Under the pieces are notes generated by a model. That model searched no databases. It had not been told where the DNA came from and saw nothing but the letters and a program-made list of their open reading frames with translations. From Bacteroidia bacterium (GTDB lineage: Bacteria; Bacteroidota; Bacteroidia; CAIKAF01), in the NCBI GenBank assembly GCA_030427255.1, contig JAUHWY010000025.1, positions 1-49,240 on the forward strand: DNA of 49,240 nucleotides, given 5' to 3'. Shown piece after piece: positions 8,996 through 18,916 of this stretch. A program made the position numbers and the translations under genes. Position 1 is the stretch's first letter. Each line of letters opens with the position of its first letter.

Positions 8996-11900
8996 ATGAT
9001 ACATACCCCTTTGCCCATGCTTGCTTCACGCTCTATAGTTGTTCTGATACTCTTTTTGTGCAGCGGCTTAGGGGCCCAAGCCCATATTCCACCCTATACT
9101 TTTGTTCCTAACCAAGGGCAATGGCAACAGCCTTTTGCTTTTAAAGCCGAGCTGCCTTCCGGTGCCGTGTTTTTTACTTCAAGCGGTTGGACTTACCATT
9201 GGGCCGATTTTTCATGGATGCACCAGCACCATCGAGAAGGAACGCAGGCCGGGGCCCAGGACAAAATTATTCAGGCACATGCCCTATCCATTCGTCCGGT
9301 AAATCCCTTGGGCGACTTCACTTGGCAGGGAGAATCGCCCCTAAAAAGCACCCTGAATTTTATTTATGGCCAAGATCCTTCCCGCTGGAAATCCAATATT
9401 CATCCCTTTGAGCGTATTCAGGCTTGGGACGTGTGGCAAGGTGTGGCTGTTCGCTTTTTAAAGCAGGCTCAAGGCATTAAATACGAGTTTTATTTAGAGG
9501 CGGGAGTACAACCCAATCAAGTTCAATTGGAGATTTCAGGGGCAGAGTCTCTCTCCTTGGTCGATGGACGCTTACGTATGGAAACCAGTCTCGGTCCAGT
9601 GTTTGAAGAGGCCCCGGTGGCCTACCAAATATCGCCGGAAGGGGATACACTTTTTGTTGCTTGTGCCTTTAATTTGCGCAAACAGGTGCTCGGTTTTGAC
9701 TTGGGGGAGTACAGGAAAGACTTGCCCCTTACCATTGACCCTTCCTTGGTGTTTGGCAGCTACTCGGGCTCCACAACCGATAACTGGGGCTACACAGCCA
9801 CTTACGATGCTTTAGGTTTTCTGTATACCGGTGGAATTGCCAATGGCATTGGTTTCCCAACCTCCATTGGGGCTTATCAAACCACATGGAATGGTGGGCA
9901 TGGAACCGTTTTCCCTTCCGATTTAGCCATTTCTAAATACGATACCACAGGAAGCTTTTTGGTCTGGTCTACCTACCTTGGGGGAAGTGGAAGCGAGGTG
10001 CCGCATTCCATGGTGGTCAATAGTTTCAACGAGCTTTTTATTTATGGCACCACCGGTTCGGCTGATTATCCGGTAAGTTCCTCCGCATACGATCCCAGTT
10101 TTAATGCCGGTACACCTGCTACCACCACCTCCATGAACATCGACTACAACAGTGGTTCAGATATTTTCATTAGCCGGCTATCTGCACAAGGCGATGCACT
10201 TTTGGCCTCAACCTTTATTGGAGGCACAGGCAACGACGGTCTAAATCAGGGAGCCCCCCTTCGGTTCAATTATGCCGATGAAGTGCGGGGTGAAATCATT
10301 ATCGATAACCTCAACAATATTTATGTGGCCACGGTAACGGCCAGCAACGATTTTCCCGTTACCAATGGAGCTTTTCAAGCCAATTTTGGAGGCGGTCAAC
10401 AGGATGGTGTGGTTCTGAAAATGGACAACTCCCTTACGACCATGATTTGGGCCTCTTACCTTGGTGGAAGCCAAAACGATGGCATCTACTCGCTTGATTT
10501 ATACGCCAATAACGACTTGTTGGTGACCGGAGGTACCAATTCCCAAAACTTTCCTACCGCCAATACTCCCTTCAATACCTACTCGGGAGGTATTTCTGAT
10601 GGTTTTGTAAGTCGGTTTTCTTCCGATGGTACCACCCTCTTAAATAGCATGCTTGTTGGCTCTCCCGATTATGACCAAAGCTATTTTGTACAATTGGATG
10701 GAACCGACCATATCTACGTGCTTGGCCAAACCAATACGCCCGGCAATTTTTGGATTCAAAACGCTACGTTTAGCATACCAAACAGTGGACAGTTTATTCG
10801 AAAATACGCCCCCGATTTTTCTGCCATAGTTTGGTCTACAGCTTTTGGAACCGGCGATGGAAACCCCGACATTTCTCCTTCCGCTTTTTTGGTGGACGTG
10901 TGCAATAAAATATACCTGAGTGGATGGGGTGGGGTAGTGAATGCAAGCTTTTTTACAGGAAGTACTACTGCCGGAATGCCCATTACTCCCGGAACGGCAT
11001 TTCAAACCACTACCGACGGAAGCGACTACTACCTCATGGTAATCGATGATAATGCCAACCAATTGATTTATGGCTCTTTTTACGGCGGAGCCACCAGCGG
11101 CGAACATGTAGATGGAGGAACTTCACGCTTTGACCGAAAAGGTGTGATTTATCAAAGCGTCTGTGCCGGTTGTGGTGGCTTTTCCGACTTTCCAACCAGC
11201 CCAAATGCCCATAGCCAAACCAACAATGCACTCAATTGCAACAATGGGGTGTTCAAATTCTCTTTTGATTTCCCTTCTACCATAGCCGACTTTTTAGTGC
11301 CCAATTCGGTTTGTTTACCCACGGCACTTAGTTTTCAAAATACCTCCGTGGGTGCTACCGATTACCTATGGGATTTTGGCGATGGAAACAGCTCCACACA
11401 AGCCAATCCAAGTCATGTTTATGGGCAATCCGGAGTCTACGACGTTACGCTGTTTGCTTTTGATAATTCCGGAAGCAATTGCAATCCGGTAGACTCCATA
11501 ACCAGGCAAGTGGTGGTGCTGGACAATGCCGCCGATAGCCTGGCCCAAGTGGTCATATGTCTTGGTGACCAAACCCCTATTGGCATTCCTCCCAATGGAG
11601 ATCCTACCGTAACTTATGCCTGGACACCCAATACCGGACTTTCAGACCCTAGCATCCCAAACCCCATTGCCTCGCCTACAAGTACCCAAACCTATAGCCT
11701 GGTACTCACCAATAGTGCCTGCTCCGATACGCTACAACAGTTGGTGGTGGTCGAAACATTGCCCGATATTCAAGACACTACATTATTGCTCTGCCCGGGA
11801 CAAACCGTTGTGCTCCAGCACCCGGACCTGCCCGGAAACGCCAGCCCTATTTGGTCCCCAACTGCCGGCCTTAGCGACAGTACCCTTTTAAACCCCTCGG

Positions 11901-12997
11901 TTACTCCCGCTGCCGACCAGACCTACACCTTAATATTTGAGCTAGGCACCTGCCGCGATACCTTTGACTATATATTGCAGGTGGACCCTTCTCCCATTAT
12001 TGATTTGCCCGAACTGGTGCTTTGTCCGGGCGACACCATTAACCTAAACCAAGCCGATACTACGGGAAGGTCAAATTTTGAATGGACGCCCACTACCGGT
12101 TTGAGCAACCCCGGTATTCCTTTTCCCAATGCTTGGCCTTCTGCTAGCCAAAACTATATACTCACAGCCCAACGCGGGGCATGTATAGACACTTTTAGAC
12201 AGCCCGTGAAGGTCTTGGATCCTACGGCCTTTGCAGGCACGGATAAACTCATTTGTTTCGGCGACCAAGTACCCATCGGAAGCACCGATACTTTGCCGGG
12301 TTTTCAATACCAATGGACCCCGGCCTCCGGCTTAAATTCTGACACAGTTCCCAGACCTTTGGCGGGGCCAAACAGCCCCACGACTTATGTGCTGCAGACT
12401 TTCCTACCCGGATTTCCGGGGGTGTGCGAGAGGATCGATAGCGTGTTTGTAGATGTGCAAACAGACTTGCCTTTGGCCGATTTTGATTGGCAAGAAAGCG
12501 GGGGATGTTTAGGAATGAAGCTTAACCTTAGCGATTTATCTACCAACAGCGATTCGGTGGTCTGGTACCTCAACGGCAATCCCTTAGCGCCCGGATCTAA
12601 CTTAGCAGAATTTCCTTACGATAGCGCGGTTACCCTAACACAGGTGGTTTGGAATGGCCCTTGCCGCGACAGCCTCAGCAAGCCTTTTGCCGGTGGTGCA
12701 CTCTCCGACTACTTAAGTTTCGACATGCCCAATGTCTTTACCCCGGTTATGAGCCCCGGAGTTAACGATCTTTTCTGCCCCATTGGCCTGGAAAACGAAT
12801 ATTGCTTTACCCTATGGATTTACAACCGCTGGGGAACACGGATCTTCCAAAGCACCGGAAGCAAACCCTGTTGGGACGGCACCGTTGGAAATACCACCAA
12901 TCCTGCGTCCGAAGGGGTCTATTACTGGGTGCTTCTGCTCGACGATAATGTAACCGAACGGCAGGGAATGCTTCATTTGTTCCGAACCGCTCCTTGA
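8996..12997 (+). CDS. Secreted beta-propeller/PKD protein with gliding-motility (CHU_C) C-terminal domain (1333 residues)
   Basis: A predicted surface or extracellular protein exported by T9SS. A signal peptide (residues 1-29, SIVVLILFLCSGLGAQA) is followed by an N-terminal FVPNQGQW... domain typical of SBBP-repeat proteins of this phylum (about 30-250). Several beta-propeller repeats with the motif VWSTYLGG/STFIGGTG and GxxxxxDYP/DFP cover about 250-720. A PKD domain lies near 770-845 (DYLWDFGDGNSS). Repeats of the form WTPxTGLSDPxIPNP...QTYxLxxxxxxCxDT cover 860-1170. The last 90 residues (NVFTPVMSPGVNDLF, then LWIYNRWGTRIF and GVYYWVLLLDD) are the CHU_C/type B sorting domain. The promoter is well placed. 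Its binding target is not predictable. Confidence 0.93.
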   Translation: MIHTPLPMLASRSIVVLILFLCSGLGAQAHIPPYTFVPNQGQWQQPFAFKAELPSGAVFFTSSGWTYHWADFSWMHQHHREGTQAGAQDKIIQAHALSIRPVNPLGDFTWQGESPLKSTLNFIYGQDPSRWKSNIHPFERIQAWDVWQGVAVRFLKQAQGIKYEFYLEAGVQPNQVQLEISGAESLSLVDGRLRMETSLGPVFEEAPVAYQISPEGDTLFVACAFNLRKQVLGFDLGEYRKDLPLTIDPSLVFGSYSGSTTDNWGYTATYDALGFLYTGGIANGIGFPTSIGAYQTTWNGGHGTVFPSDLAISKYDTTGSFLVWSTYLGGSGSEVPHSMVVNSFNELFIYGTTGSADYPVSSSAYDPSFNAGTPATTTSMNIDYNSGSDIFISRLSAQGDALLASTFIGGTGNDGLNQGAPLRFNYADEVRGEIIIDNLNNIYVATVTASNDFPVTNGAFQANFGGGQQDGVVLKMDNSLTTMIWASYLGGSQNDGIYSLDLYANNDLLVTGGTNSQNFPTANTPFNTYSGGISDGFVSRFSSDGTTLLNSMLVGSPDYDQSYFVQLDGTDHIYVLGQTNTPGNFWIQNATFSIPNSGQFIRKYAPDFSAIVWSTAFGTGDGNPDISPSAFLVDVCNKIYLSGWGGVVNASFFTGSTTAGMPITPGTAFQTTTDGSDYYLMVIDDNANQLIYGSFYGGATSGEHVDGGTSRFDRKGVIYQSVCAGCGGFSDFPTSPNAHSQTNNALNCNNGVFKFSFDFPSTIADFLVPNSVCLPTALSFQNTSVGATDYLWDFGDGNSSTQANPSHVYGQSGVYDVTLFAFDNSGSNCNPVDSITRQVVVLDNAADSLAQVVICLGDQTPIGIPPNGDPTVTYAWTPNTGLSDPSIPNPIASPTSTQTYSLVLTNSACSDTLQQLVVVETLPDIQDTTLLLCPGQTVVLQHPDLPGNASPIWSPTAGLSDSTLLNPSVTPAADQTYTLIFELGTCRDTFDYILQVDPSPIIDLPELVLCPGDTINLNQADTTGRSNFEWTPTTGLSNPGIPFPNAWPSASQNYILTAQRGACIDTFRQPVKVLDPTAFAGTDKLICFGDQVPIGSTDTLPGFQYQWTPASGLNSDTVPRPLAGPNSPTTYVLQTFLPGFPGVCERIDSVFVDVQTDLPLADFDWQESGGCLGMKLNLSDLSTNSDSVVWYLNGNPLAPGSNLAEFPYDSAVTLTQVVWNGPCRDSLSKPFAGGALSDYLSFDMPNVFTPVMSPGVNDLFCPIGLENEYCFTLWIYNRWGTRIFQSTGSKPCWDGTVGNTTNPASEGVYYWVLLLDDNVTERQGMLHLFRTAP

Positions 12998-13041
12998 GCC
13001 TCGGACAACCTTTTGCGTATTTTAAACGTCTATAGGATACT

Positions 13042-13476
13042 ATGTATCGTTGCTACACATTTTGCGCAGCTTTAAGCATCCTGTTTACGGCTTGTACTCC
13101 CGATCCGGAAATCGAGGACTACAGAGTGCCCTACACCGGAGATTTCTATTTTGAATCTTTTGCTTGTCCTATTATGGACACCAATGACTCCTGCACCGCC
13201 ACCATCGCCTACGAGGGCACCATCGAAATTTTGGCTTCCAACCGCCTCCAGATTCAATTTAGAGAAGGTGTTGCATCGCCCTACACCCAATGGTCTCCTT
13301 TCATGGACAGCCTGGCCGTGCTGCGCTTTCCTGACAACCCCGCCATGGCCGTTGACCCGGAATACCTGATTGAAGGACGGTTTCTTAGCACCGACAGCCT
13401 GTACCTAAGCGGACAGCTGCTCAAAGTAATGCCCAATTTTCAGTGGGAAATTCGTGGCCTTAGGTTAAAGGATTAA
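13042..13476 (+). CDS. Small predicted lipoprotein of unknown function
   Basis: 144 residues starting MYRCYTFCAALSILFTAC. The hydrophobic stretch and LFTAC lipobox predict lipid attachment at Cys18, and the following PDPE makes retention in an envelope membrane likely. The mature part is acidic, with a Cys pair (CPIMDTNDSC) and beta-rich character. I recognise no family. It lies 44 bases after the surface-protein gene in the same direction and may be co-transcribed. No clear promoter is seen in the gap. Confidence 0.75.
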   Translation: MYRCYTFCAALSILFTACTPDPEIEDYRVPYTGDFYFESFACPIMDTNDSCTATIAYEGTIEILASNRLQIQFREGVASPYTQWSPFMDSLAVLRFPDNPAMAVDPEYLIEGRFLSTDSLYLSGQLLKVMPNFQWEIRGLRLKD

Positions 13477-13538
13477 CGGGGGCTTCCCATCTTTTTTGTT
13501 TTAGTATTCTTTTCCGGCCAAGCTTGCCGTCGTACTCA

Positions 13539-13613
13539 CCAAAAGCGGATTTGCTAGGGCTTTGGGTGCTTGCTGCGCGCCGCATCCTCGCCCAAGCAAG
13601 TCCAAGCTTTTGG
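13539..13613. repeat. GC-rich intergenic hairpin element (copy 2)
   Basis: CCAAAAGC (13539-13546) pairs with GCTTTTGG (13606-13613). GGATTTGCTAGGGC pairs with GCCCAAGCAAGTCC with two mismatches. The head reads GCTGCGCGCC...TCCTCGC, sharing its borders with the element at 30.42 kb. It sits between the convergent ends of the lipoprotein gene and glyA. Confidence 0.75.
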
Positions 13614-13665
13614 TATCGTACGGCCGTTCAGCTGCCGGGTGCCACCTTTCTGGGGTTCCGGTATT

Positions 13666-14940
13666 TTACCAAGCAAAAATGGGCAAAGGACTCATTAGCG
13701 CCCTTACTTCTTGATGAATCTCGGCCAGCTTCAGTGGATCCTCGGCATGCCTTAGCGCTCGGTCAATCAGCTCTACTATACCCGCCATGTCTTTGGCTTG
13801 CATGCCGCGGGTAGTTATAGCCGCAGTGCCTACCCGTATGCCTGAAGTCACAAAAGGGGAGCGGTCATCAAAGGGAACCATGTTTTTATTTACCGTTATT
13901 CCGGCCTGCCCCAAGGCATGTTCGGCTGCCTTTCCGGTAATGTCCTTATTCCTTAAATCAATCAGCATTAAGTGATTGTTTGTGCCACCCGAAATCAGGT
14001 GATACCCCAAATCATTAAATGCCTCAGCCATGGCTTGAGCATTTTGCACCACCTGTTTGGTATAGTCGGTAAATTCAGGCGCCAAATCTTCACCAAATGC
14101 AATCGCCTTTGCGGCAATTACGTGCTCCAACGGGCCTCCTTGGGTACCGGGAAAAACGGCAGCATCTAGTAGTTGACTCATGAGTTTTACCTGACCTTTA
14201 GGTGTGGTAAGTCCCCAAGGATTTTCAAAATCACGTCCCATCATAATTACCCCGCCACGAGGCCCACGGAGGGTTTTGTGGGTGGTTGAGGTAACGATGT
14301 GGCAATGGGGCAGTGGGTCGTTTAACAAACCCGTAGCAATGAGTCCGGCAGGGTGTGAAATATCGGCCAACAACAAGGCACCCACCTCATCGGCGACTGC
14401 TCTAAGCTTACTGTAGTTCCAATCTCTGCTGTAGCTGCTTGCCCCACAAATAATCATGGCCGGCTTAATTTCTTTGGCTTTTTGCTCCACCAAGTCCCAG
14501 TCAATGGTTCCGGTTTCCTTTTGAACCCCATAAAAAGAGGCTTCGTACAATTTCCCTGAAAAATTCACAGGTGAACCGTGGGTAAGGTGCCCTCCATGGG
14601 AAAGATCAAAGCCTAGTATTTTATCTCCCGGTTTTAGACAGGCCAGCATAACGGCTGCATTGGCCTGTGCTCCGCTATGGGGTTGCACATTAGCCCAGGC
14701 AGCACCAAACAATTGCTTAACACGGTCTATGGCCAATTGCTCCACTTCATCAACTACCTCGCAGCCTCCATAGTACCGTTTGCCCGGAAGGCCTTCGGCA
14801 TATTTGTTGGTCAAACACGAACCCATGGCTGCCATAACCTGTTCGGAAACATAGTTTTCAGAGGCAATCAGTTCAATACCCTCCCGCTGGCGAATGTCTT
14901 CGCGGGCAATAAGGTCAAATACTTCCCGGTCTTTTTTCAT
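13666..14940 (-). CDS. glyA: Serine hydroxymethyltransferase
   Basis: Interconverts serine plus tetrahydrofolate with glycine plus 5,10-methylenetetrahydrofolate in the cytoplasm, using pyridoxal phosphate. Seen directly: the N-terminal substrate region [37 protein letters not shown], the cofactor-lysine motif [13 protein letters not shown] (Lys near residue 222), and [14 protein letters not shown] near the end. About 424 residues, normal for the family. I chose the ATG at 14940 over an in-frame TTG at 14961 because the -7 promoter box ends at 14966 and transcription would start at about 14960. It is a single-gene unit. FolD, encoded 12 kb away, uses its product. Confidence 0.97.
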   Translation of the reverse strand: MKKDREVFDLIAREDIRQREGIELIASENYVSEQVMAAMGSCLTNKYAEGLPGKRYYGGCEVVDEVEQLAIDRVKQLFGAAWANVQPHSGAQANAAVMLACLKPGDKILGFDLSHGGHLTHGSPVNFSGKLYEASFYGVQKETGTIDWDLVEQKAKEIKPAMIICGASSYSRDWNYSKLRAVADEVGALLLADISHPAGLIATGLLNDPLPHCHIVTSTTHKTLRGPRGGVIMMGRDFENPWGLTTPKGQVKLMSQLLDAAVFPGTQGGPLEHVIAAKAIAFGEDLAPEFTDYTKQVVQNAQAMAEAFNDLGYHLISGGTNNHLMLIDLRNKDITGKAAEHALGQAGITVNKNMVPFDDRSPFVTSGIRVGTAAITTRGMQAKDMAGIVELIDRALRHAEDPLKLAEIHQEVRALMSPLPIFAW

Positions 14941-14965
14941 GAATATGTTTATCGAATTCAATGTT

Positions 14966-14973
14966 CAAAGATA
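14966..14973 (-). promoter_or_regulatory. -7 promoter element of glyA
   Basis: On the minus strand, TATCTTTG matches TAnnTTTG, 25 bases upstream of the glyA ATG. The -33 region is weak (a TTC rather than TTTG). Confidence 0.6.
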
Positions 14974-15274
14974 ATGCTTCGCTAGATTCCGAATGAACCT
15001 CCGGTATTTTGTCCCTTTGCCACTGATCTTTAGGTTTATAAATACCTTCCCTGCTTTTATGGGTATGCATTAGGCGCTTAGCTGCTTAAATATTTTACCA
15101 ACCTTTGTGGTTCATGCCTGCCAAAAGGCTTGCTGAGCCCAAGCCTCTTTCTGAGTCGGATACCCGGGGCCTAATCCCTCCTTAGAAACCCACTTTTCTT
15201 GCCCTTTGTTTCAAACCCATTTGGGCATCTGCAGCTGACCTGCTTTTAGTATCATTGCATAAGCAAAAACAAAC
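14974..15274. other. Intergenic region between divergent glyA and the flavin oxidoreductase gene
   Basis: About 300 bases with the glyA promoter at the left. Near the right end, TATCATTG (15250-15257) is a one-mismatch match to TAnnTTTG and could serve the plus-strand gene. No coding potential is seen. Confidence 0.5.
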
Positions 15275-16231
15275 ATGAACAACAGGATTTGCCAACTTTT
15301 TGATATTCAATACCCCATAGTTCAAGCGGGTATGATTTGGTGTTCCGGCTGGGAGTTGGCTTCGGCAGTTTCTGAAGCCGGTGGTTTAGGTATTATTGGT
15401 TCAGGATCCATGTATCCCGAGGTGTTGCTGCAACATGTTCAGCGCTGCAAAAAGGCCACCAACAGACCATTTGCCGTCAATTTGCCGCTCATATATCCCA
15501 ATATTGAGGAGCACATTCAAACCATTTTGGACGAAAAAGTACCCATAGTATTTAGCTCGGCAGGAAACCCCGCTACTTGGACACCTAAGCTTAAGGAAGC
15601 CGGAATTACGGTGGTGCATGTGGTTTCATCTGCCAAATTTGCCTTTAAAGCGCAACAAGCCGGTGTAGACGCAGTGGTTGCCGAAGGTTTTGAAGCCGGA
15701 GGGCACAATGGCCGCGAAGAAACAACCACTATGGTTTTGGTTCCTTTGGTAAAACAAGCAGTGGATATTCCGGTGATTGCTGCCGGAGGTATTGGCAACG
15801 GAAAATCCATGGCCGCTGCTTTTGCTTTGGGGGCAGAAGCCGTGCAAATGGGCAGCCGATTCGTGGCTTCGGAAGAGTCTTCGGCACATTTGGCTTTTAA
15901 AGAAGCCGTTTTGGCGGCAAAGGAAGGCGATACCTTGCTTACCTTAAAAGAACTTACTCCCGTTCGCCTGCTCAAGAATCCTTTTTTTCAGCAAGTAATA
16001 GAGGCATATCAGGCAGGAGCCAACAAAGAAACCCTGGCGGAACTGCTTGGCCGAGGACGGGCCAAATTGGGCATGTTCCAAGGAGATTTGAATCAGGGCG
16101 AGTTGGAAATAGGCCAGGTTTCTGCCTTGTTTTCTGAAATTTTGCCTGCCGGTGAAATTCTCCGAGAAGTTTGGGCAGAGTTTTGCCAAACCTTAGACCA
16201 TTTTGTACAATTAAGGACCTTTATTTCATGA
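15275..16231 (+). CDS. FMN-dependent nitronate monooxygenase / NAD(P)H flavin oxidoreductase family protein
   Basis: 318 residues with the TIM-barrel fold of the 2-nitropropane dioxygenase/nitronate monooxygenase family, which also contains the enoyl-ACP reductase FabK. Seen: YPIVQAGMIW at the N-terminus, AGGLGIIGSGSM (flavin-side loop), VVAEGFEAGGHNG with the family catalytic His, and IPVIAAGGIGNG followed by GAEAVQMGSRFVASEES (FMN phosphate binding). The substrate is uncertain: nitronate oxidation or an enoyl reduction are both possible. Its TGA overlaps the next ATG (ATGA), so it is translationally coupled to the M16 peptidase pair. Confidence 0.88.
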   Translation: MNNRICQLFDIQYPIVQAGMIWCSGWELASAVSEAGGLGIIGSGSMYPEVLLQHVQRCKKATNRPFAVNLPLIYPNIEEHIQTILDEKVPIVFSSAGNPATWTPKLKEAGITVVHVVSSAKFAFKAQQAGVDAVVAEGFEAGGHNGREETTTMVLVPLVKQAVDIPVIAAGGIGNGKSMAAAFALGAEAVQMGSRFVASEESSAHLAFKEAVLAAKEGDTLLTLKELTPVRLLKNPFFQQVIEAYQAGANKETLAELLGRGRAKLGMFQGDLNQGELEIGQVSALFSEILPAGEILREVWAEFCQTLDHFVQLRTFIS

Positions 16232-17475
16232 ATACTTCCTTGCATAGATTTACTTTGGCCAATGGACTAACACTTTTGGTTCAACCCGACTTCTCCACCC
16301 CCATGGTTGCGGTTAACCTACTCTATAAGGTTGGCGCAAGGGACGAACAACCGGAAACTACCGGACTGGCCCACCTGTTTGAACATTTGATGTTTGAAGG
16401 GTCCAAGCACATTCCTTCTTTTGACACTCCTTTGCAGCTAGCCGGTGGCACCAATAACGCCTTTACCAACAACGATATCACCAATTATTACTGCCTTTTG
16501 CCGGCAGAGAATCTTGACACAGCCCTTTGGCTCGAAAGCGACCGAATGCTTTCCTTAGACTTTAGCCAAGAAAAACTCGATATCCAAAAGAAAGTGGTGA
16601 TTGAGGAATTCAATCAACGCTACCTAAACCAGCCCTACGGAGATATTTGGTTGGAGTCTAGAAAGTTGAGCTATAAAGTGCATCCTTACAGATGGCCCAC
16701 CATTGGAAGTACTCCGGAGCATGTGGAGAAAACCACTTTAGAGGAAATCAAAGCTTTTTATTTTGGTCATTATGCACCCAATAATGCGGTTTTGGCTTTG
16801 GTGGGACCTTTGGATCCTCAAGCGTGTCTAAAGAAAGTGGAGCACTGGTTTGGCCCTGTTCCTATGCGGAACTTGGGTAAGCATCCGTACCCAAAAGAAC
16901 CGCTTCAAAAGGAGCCTAGGTTTTTAGCATTGGAGCGGGATGTACCCTTAGATGCCTTGTGGATGGGCTGGCATATGCCCGAGCGTACCCATCCGGACTA
17001 TCATGCACTGGACTTGTTTACTGATTTATGCAGTGCTGGAGACAGCGGTTGGTTTAACCGAGATTTGGTCCGCAAAGATCAGGTGTTTACTGCCGGAGGT
17101 TTTTATGTAAGTGGCAGCCACGACCCCGGACAGCTATTGTTTTCCGGAACCCTGCGCCCTGAACAAAACCTCGCAGAAGCCGAAGAAAAGCTTAAAGCTT
17201 GGCTCAAAGGCATTTTAGCAAAACCTATCCCTGCCTCAGAGTTAAACAAAGCCCTACGCAGGTTGCAAACTCGAGAAGCATTTGAGCAAAGTTCTGTGCA
17301 ACAAAGAGCACTTAAGCTGGCATGGTTTGAATGGATAAGCCGCGCCGAAGATGCTTTTTCCGAAATTGAACGCTACCGGAACATCCGTGCAGAAAAATTG
17401 CAAGAAACGGTAATGCGCTATTTGGTAGACACCAACTGTTCAATCATTCACTACAAAGCCAAGAAAAAATCATGA
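16228..17475 (+). CDS. M16 family zinc metallopeptidase, catalytic subunit
   Basis: A 415-residue protein of the pitrilysin/processing-peptidase family. The inverted zinc motif HLFEH is at residues 49-53, and the third ligand lies in VVIEEFNQ near 126-127. No signal peptide is evident at the chosen ATG (16228), so it is probably cytoplasmic or exported by an unrecognised route. The frame extends upstream, but that part lies inside the previous gene. The ATG sits in an ATGA overlap, and its own stop overlaps the next ATG in the same way. In the M16B class, this active subunit pairs with a partner that lacks the zinc site, which fits the gene that follows. Confidence 0.93.
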   Translation: MNTSLHRFTLANGLTLLVQPDFSTPMVAVNLLYKVGARDEQPETTGLAHLFEHLMFEGSKHIPSFDTPLQLAGGTNNAFTNNDITNYYCLLPAENLDTALWLESDRMLSLDFSQEKLDIQKKVVIEEFNQRYLNQPYGDIWLESRKLSYKVHPYRWPTIGSTPEHVEKTTLEEIKAFYFGHYAPNNAVLALVGPLDPQACLKKVEHWFGPVPMRNLGKHPYPKEPLQKEPRFLALERDVPLDALWMGWHMPERTHPDYHALDLFTDLCSAGDSGWFNRDLVRKDQVFTAGGFYVSGSHDPGQLLFSGTLRPEQNLAEAEEKLKAWLKGILAKPIPASELNKALRRLQTREAFEQSSVQQRALKLAWFEWISRAEDAFSEIERYRNIRAEKLQETVMRYLVDTNCSIIHYKAKKKS

Positions 17476-18749
17476 GTTTGTCCTTGCCCGATAGAAGAAA
17501 GGCGCCTGCCCTTCACTTAGCCTCTGAGATTGTATTGCTTCATGGTTCTGAGCATGATTTGCCTCAAGGTTCTAAATTGTACGCTCTGCCCGGGGGACAG
17601 CAGCCGGCTTGCCGATTAGATGTGGTGTATTCGGTGGGCCAAGGTTTGGGTGATAAACCTGTGCTAAGTTGGTTGCTGAGCCAATTGCTGGGTGAGGGTA
17701 CCCGTCAAAAATCTGCCGATGCTTGGCATTTGGCCTTAGAAAGTACCGGTGCATATATGCACCGTAGCTTTTCCGGAGACCTATTGCAGCTCAGTTTTTA
17801 TTTTTTGGAAGAGCAATGGTCGGCTGTGTTGCCTCTGATTAGAGAGGCCTTGTTTGAGTCCGAATTCCCTCAAAATGAGGTGGACTTATTGGTGCATAAC
17901 CAAAAGGCTGCTTTAGCCCAACAGGCCCAAAAAGTTGCTTGGCAAGCCAATAAAAAGGCCAAATCCTTGTTTTTTGAAGGACATACCTATGGGTGGCTTT
18001 TAACAGAAGAGCAGCTGCAAGGTTTTCAAAGTACAACGCTTAAGGATTGGTATCAGAGGGAATTATTAGGCCTAAGGCCCTCCTTTTATTTTAGTGGAGG
18101 ATTTTCCCCGGCTACCCTAAATGCGCTCTGTGCCTCTTTGGCTGAATGGCCCCTTGGTCAAAGAGATGCTAAACCTTTGGTGAGGCCGGGAACCTATAAG
18201 CCGGGACAGCACCATGTGGCTATGGAGAATAAATCTCAGGCAGCCCTTAGGGTCTACAGCCCATCTCCCTCTCCTTCAGAGCCCAATTATGCGGCTGTAC
18301 ATGCCATGCTGACTTTGTTTGGCGGCTTTTTCGGGAGCAGACTCATGAAAAATATTCGGGAAGAAAAAGGGCTAACCTATGGCATTGGCACCGGCTTTGC
18401 GCATTTGCGCTTGGCCTCGGCTTGGACCTTAGCCACAGAAGTAAACCGCAATAAACTGGAGGAAGCCTTGCTTGAGGTTCAAAAAGAAGCCCGGAAAATG
18501 ATGGAATTGAGCATTCCTGAAGAGGAACTGCAATTGGTCAAAAATTATATTGCGGGGCAAAGAGCCCGGGCCTTTGATGGACCGTTTTTGCAAATGGACC
18601 AATGGATATGGCGCAATACTATGGAATTGGATGCAGCTTGGATTGTGAAACAACAGCGAGAATTAAAGGACCTTAGGCCCGAAGACTTGCAAAAGGCTGC
18701 CCAAAAATACTTGCCTGAAGACCAATGGTTGGTGGCTTGGGCAGGTTAA
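17472..18749 (+). CDS. M16 family peptidase-like protein, non-catalytic partner subunit
   Basis: A 425-residue M16 homologue without HxxEH: the corresponding region reads LLSQLLGEGTRQK. It keeps the C-terminal-domain motif GSRLMKNIREEKGLTYGIG, whose Arg/Tyr pair binds substrate main chain in M16B enzymes. The ATGA overlap with the catalytic subunit supports equal synthesis and a heterodimer. Its 3' end overlaps by four bases the end of a convergent small gene (18746-18916). Confidence 0.92.
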   Translation: MSLSLPDRRKAPALHLASEIVLLHGSEHDLPQGSKLYALPGGQQPACRLDVVYSVGQGLGDKPVLSWLLSQLLGEGTRQKSADAWHLALESTGAYMHRSFSGDLLQLSFYFLEEQWSAVLPLIREALFESEFPQNEVDLLVHNQKAALAQQAQKVAWQANKKAKSLFFEGHTYGWLLTEEQLQGFQSTTLKDWYQRELLGLRPSFYFSGGFSPATLNALCASLAEWPLGQRDAKPLVRPGTYKPGQHHVAMENKSQAALRVYSPSPSPSEPNYAAVHAMLTLFGGFFGSRLMKNIREEKGLTYGIGTGFAHLRLASAWTLATEVNRNKLEEALLEVQKEARKMMELSIPEEELQLVKNYIAGQRARAFDGPFLQMDQWIWRNTMELDAAWIVKQQRELKDLRPEDLQKAAQKYLPEDQWLVAWAG

Positions 18750-18916
18750 TTTCCAAAAACCTTTACAAACACCAGTACTAAGGCAATCAAAAACATAAAA
18801 ATCGAAATTCGATTGATGCCGTGCATCATTCGTAGGTTGATGTTTGGCTTGTCTTCTGAGGACGACCTGCGGAAAAGGGTAAGCGGATTCAGGTAATGAA
18901 GTAGCTTTTGGAGCAT
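18746..18916 (-). CDS. Small membrane protein, DUF6728-like (56 residues)
   Basis: The minus-strand ATG at 18916 opens a frame of 56 codons ending in TAA at 18746-18748. It starts MLQKLLHYLNPLTLFRR, continues SSEDKPNINLRMMHGIN and ends in a single membrane segment (RISIFMFLIALVLVFVKVFG). I recognise this pattern (YLNPxTLFRR, NINLRxMHGINRISI) as a short protein conserved across Bacteroidota (DUF6728). Its function is unknown. It is convergent with the M16 gene, sharing four bases at the stops. The conserved family pattern and a full frame outweigh its small size. Confidence 0.8.
   Translation of the reverse strand: MLQKLLHYLNPLTLFRRSSSEDKPNINLRMMHGINRISIFMFLIALVLVFVKVFGN

Noticed and set aside
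14941-14961. TTG start at 14961 for glyA
   Set aside because: The -7 promoter box ends at 14966, so transcription would begin at about this point; the ATG at 14940 gives the family's normal N-terminus.
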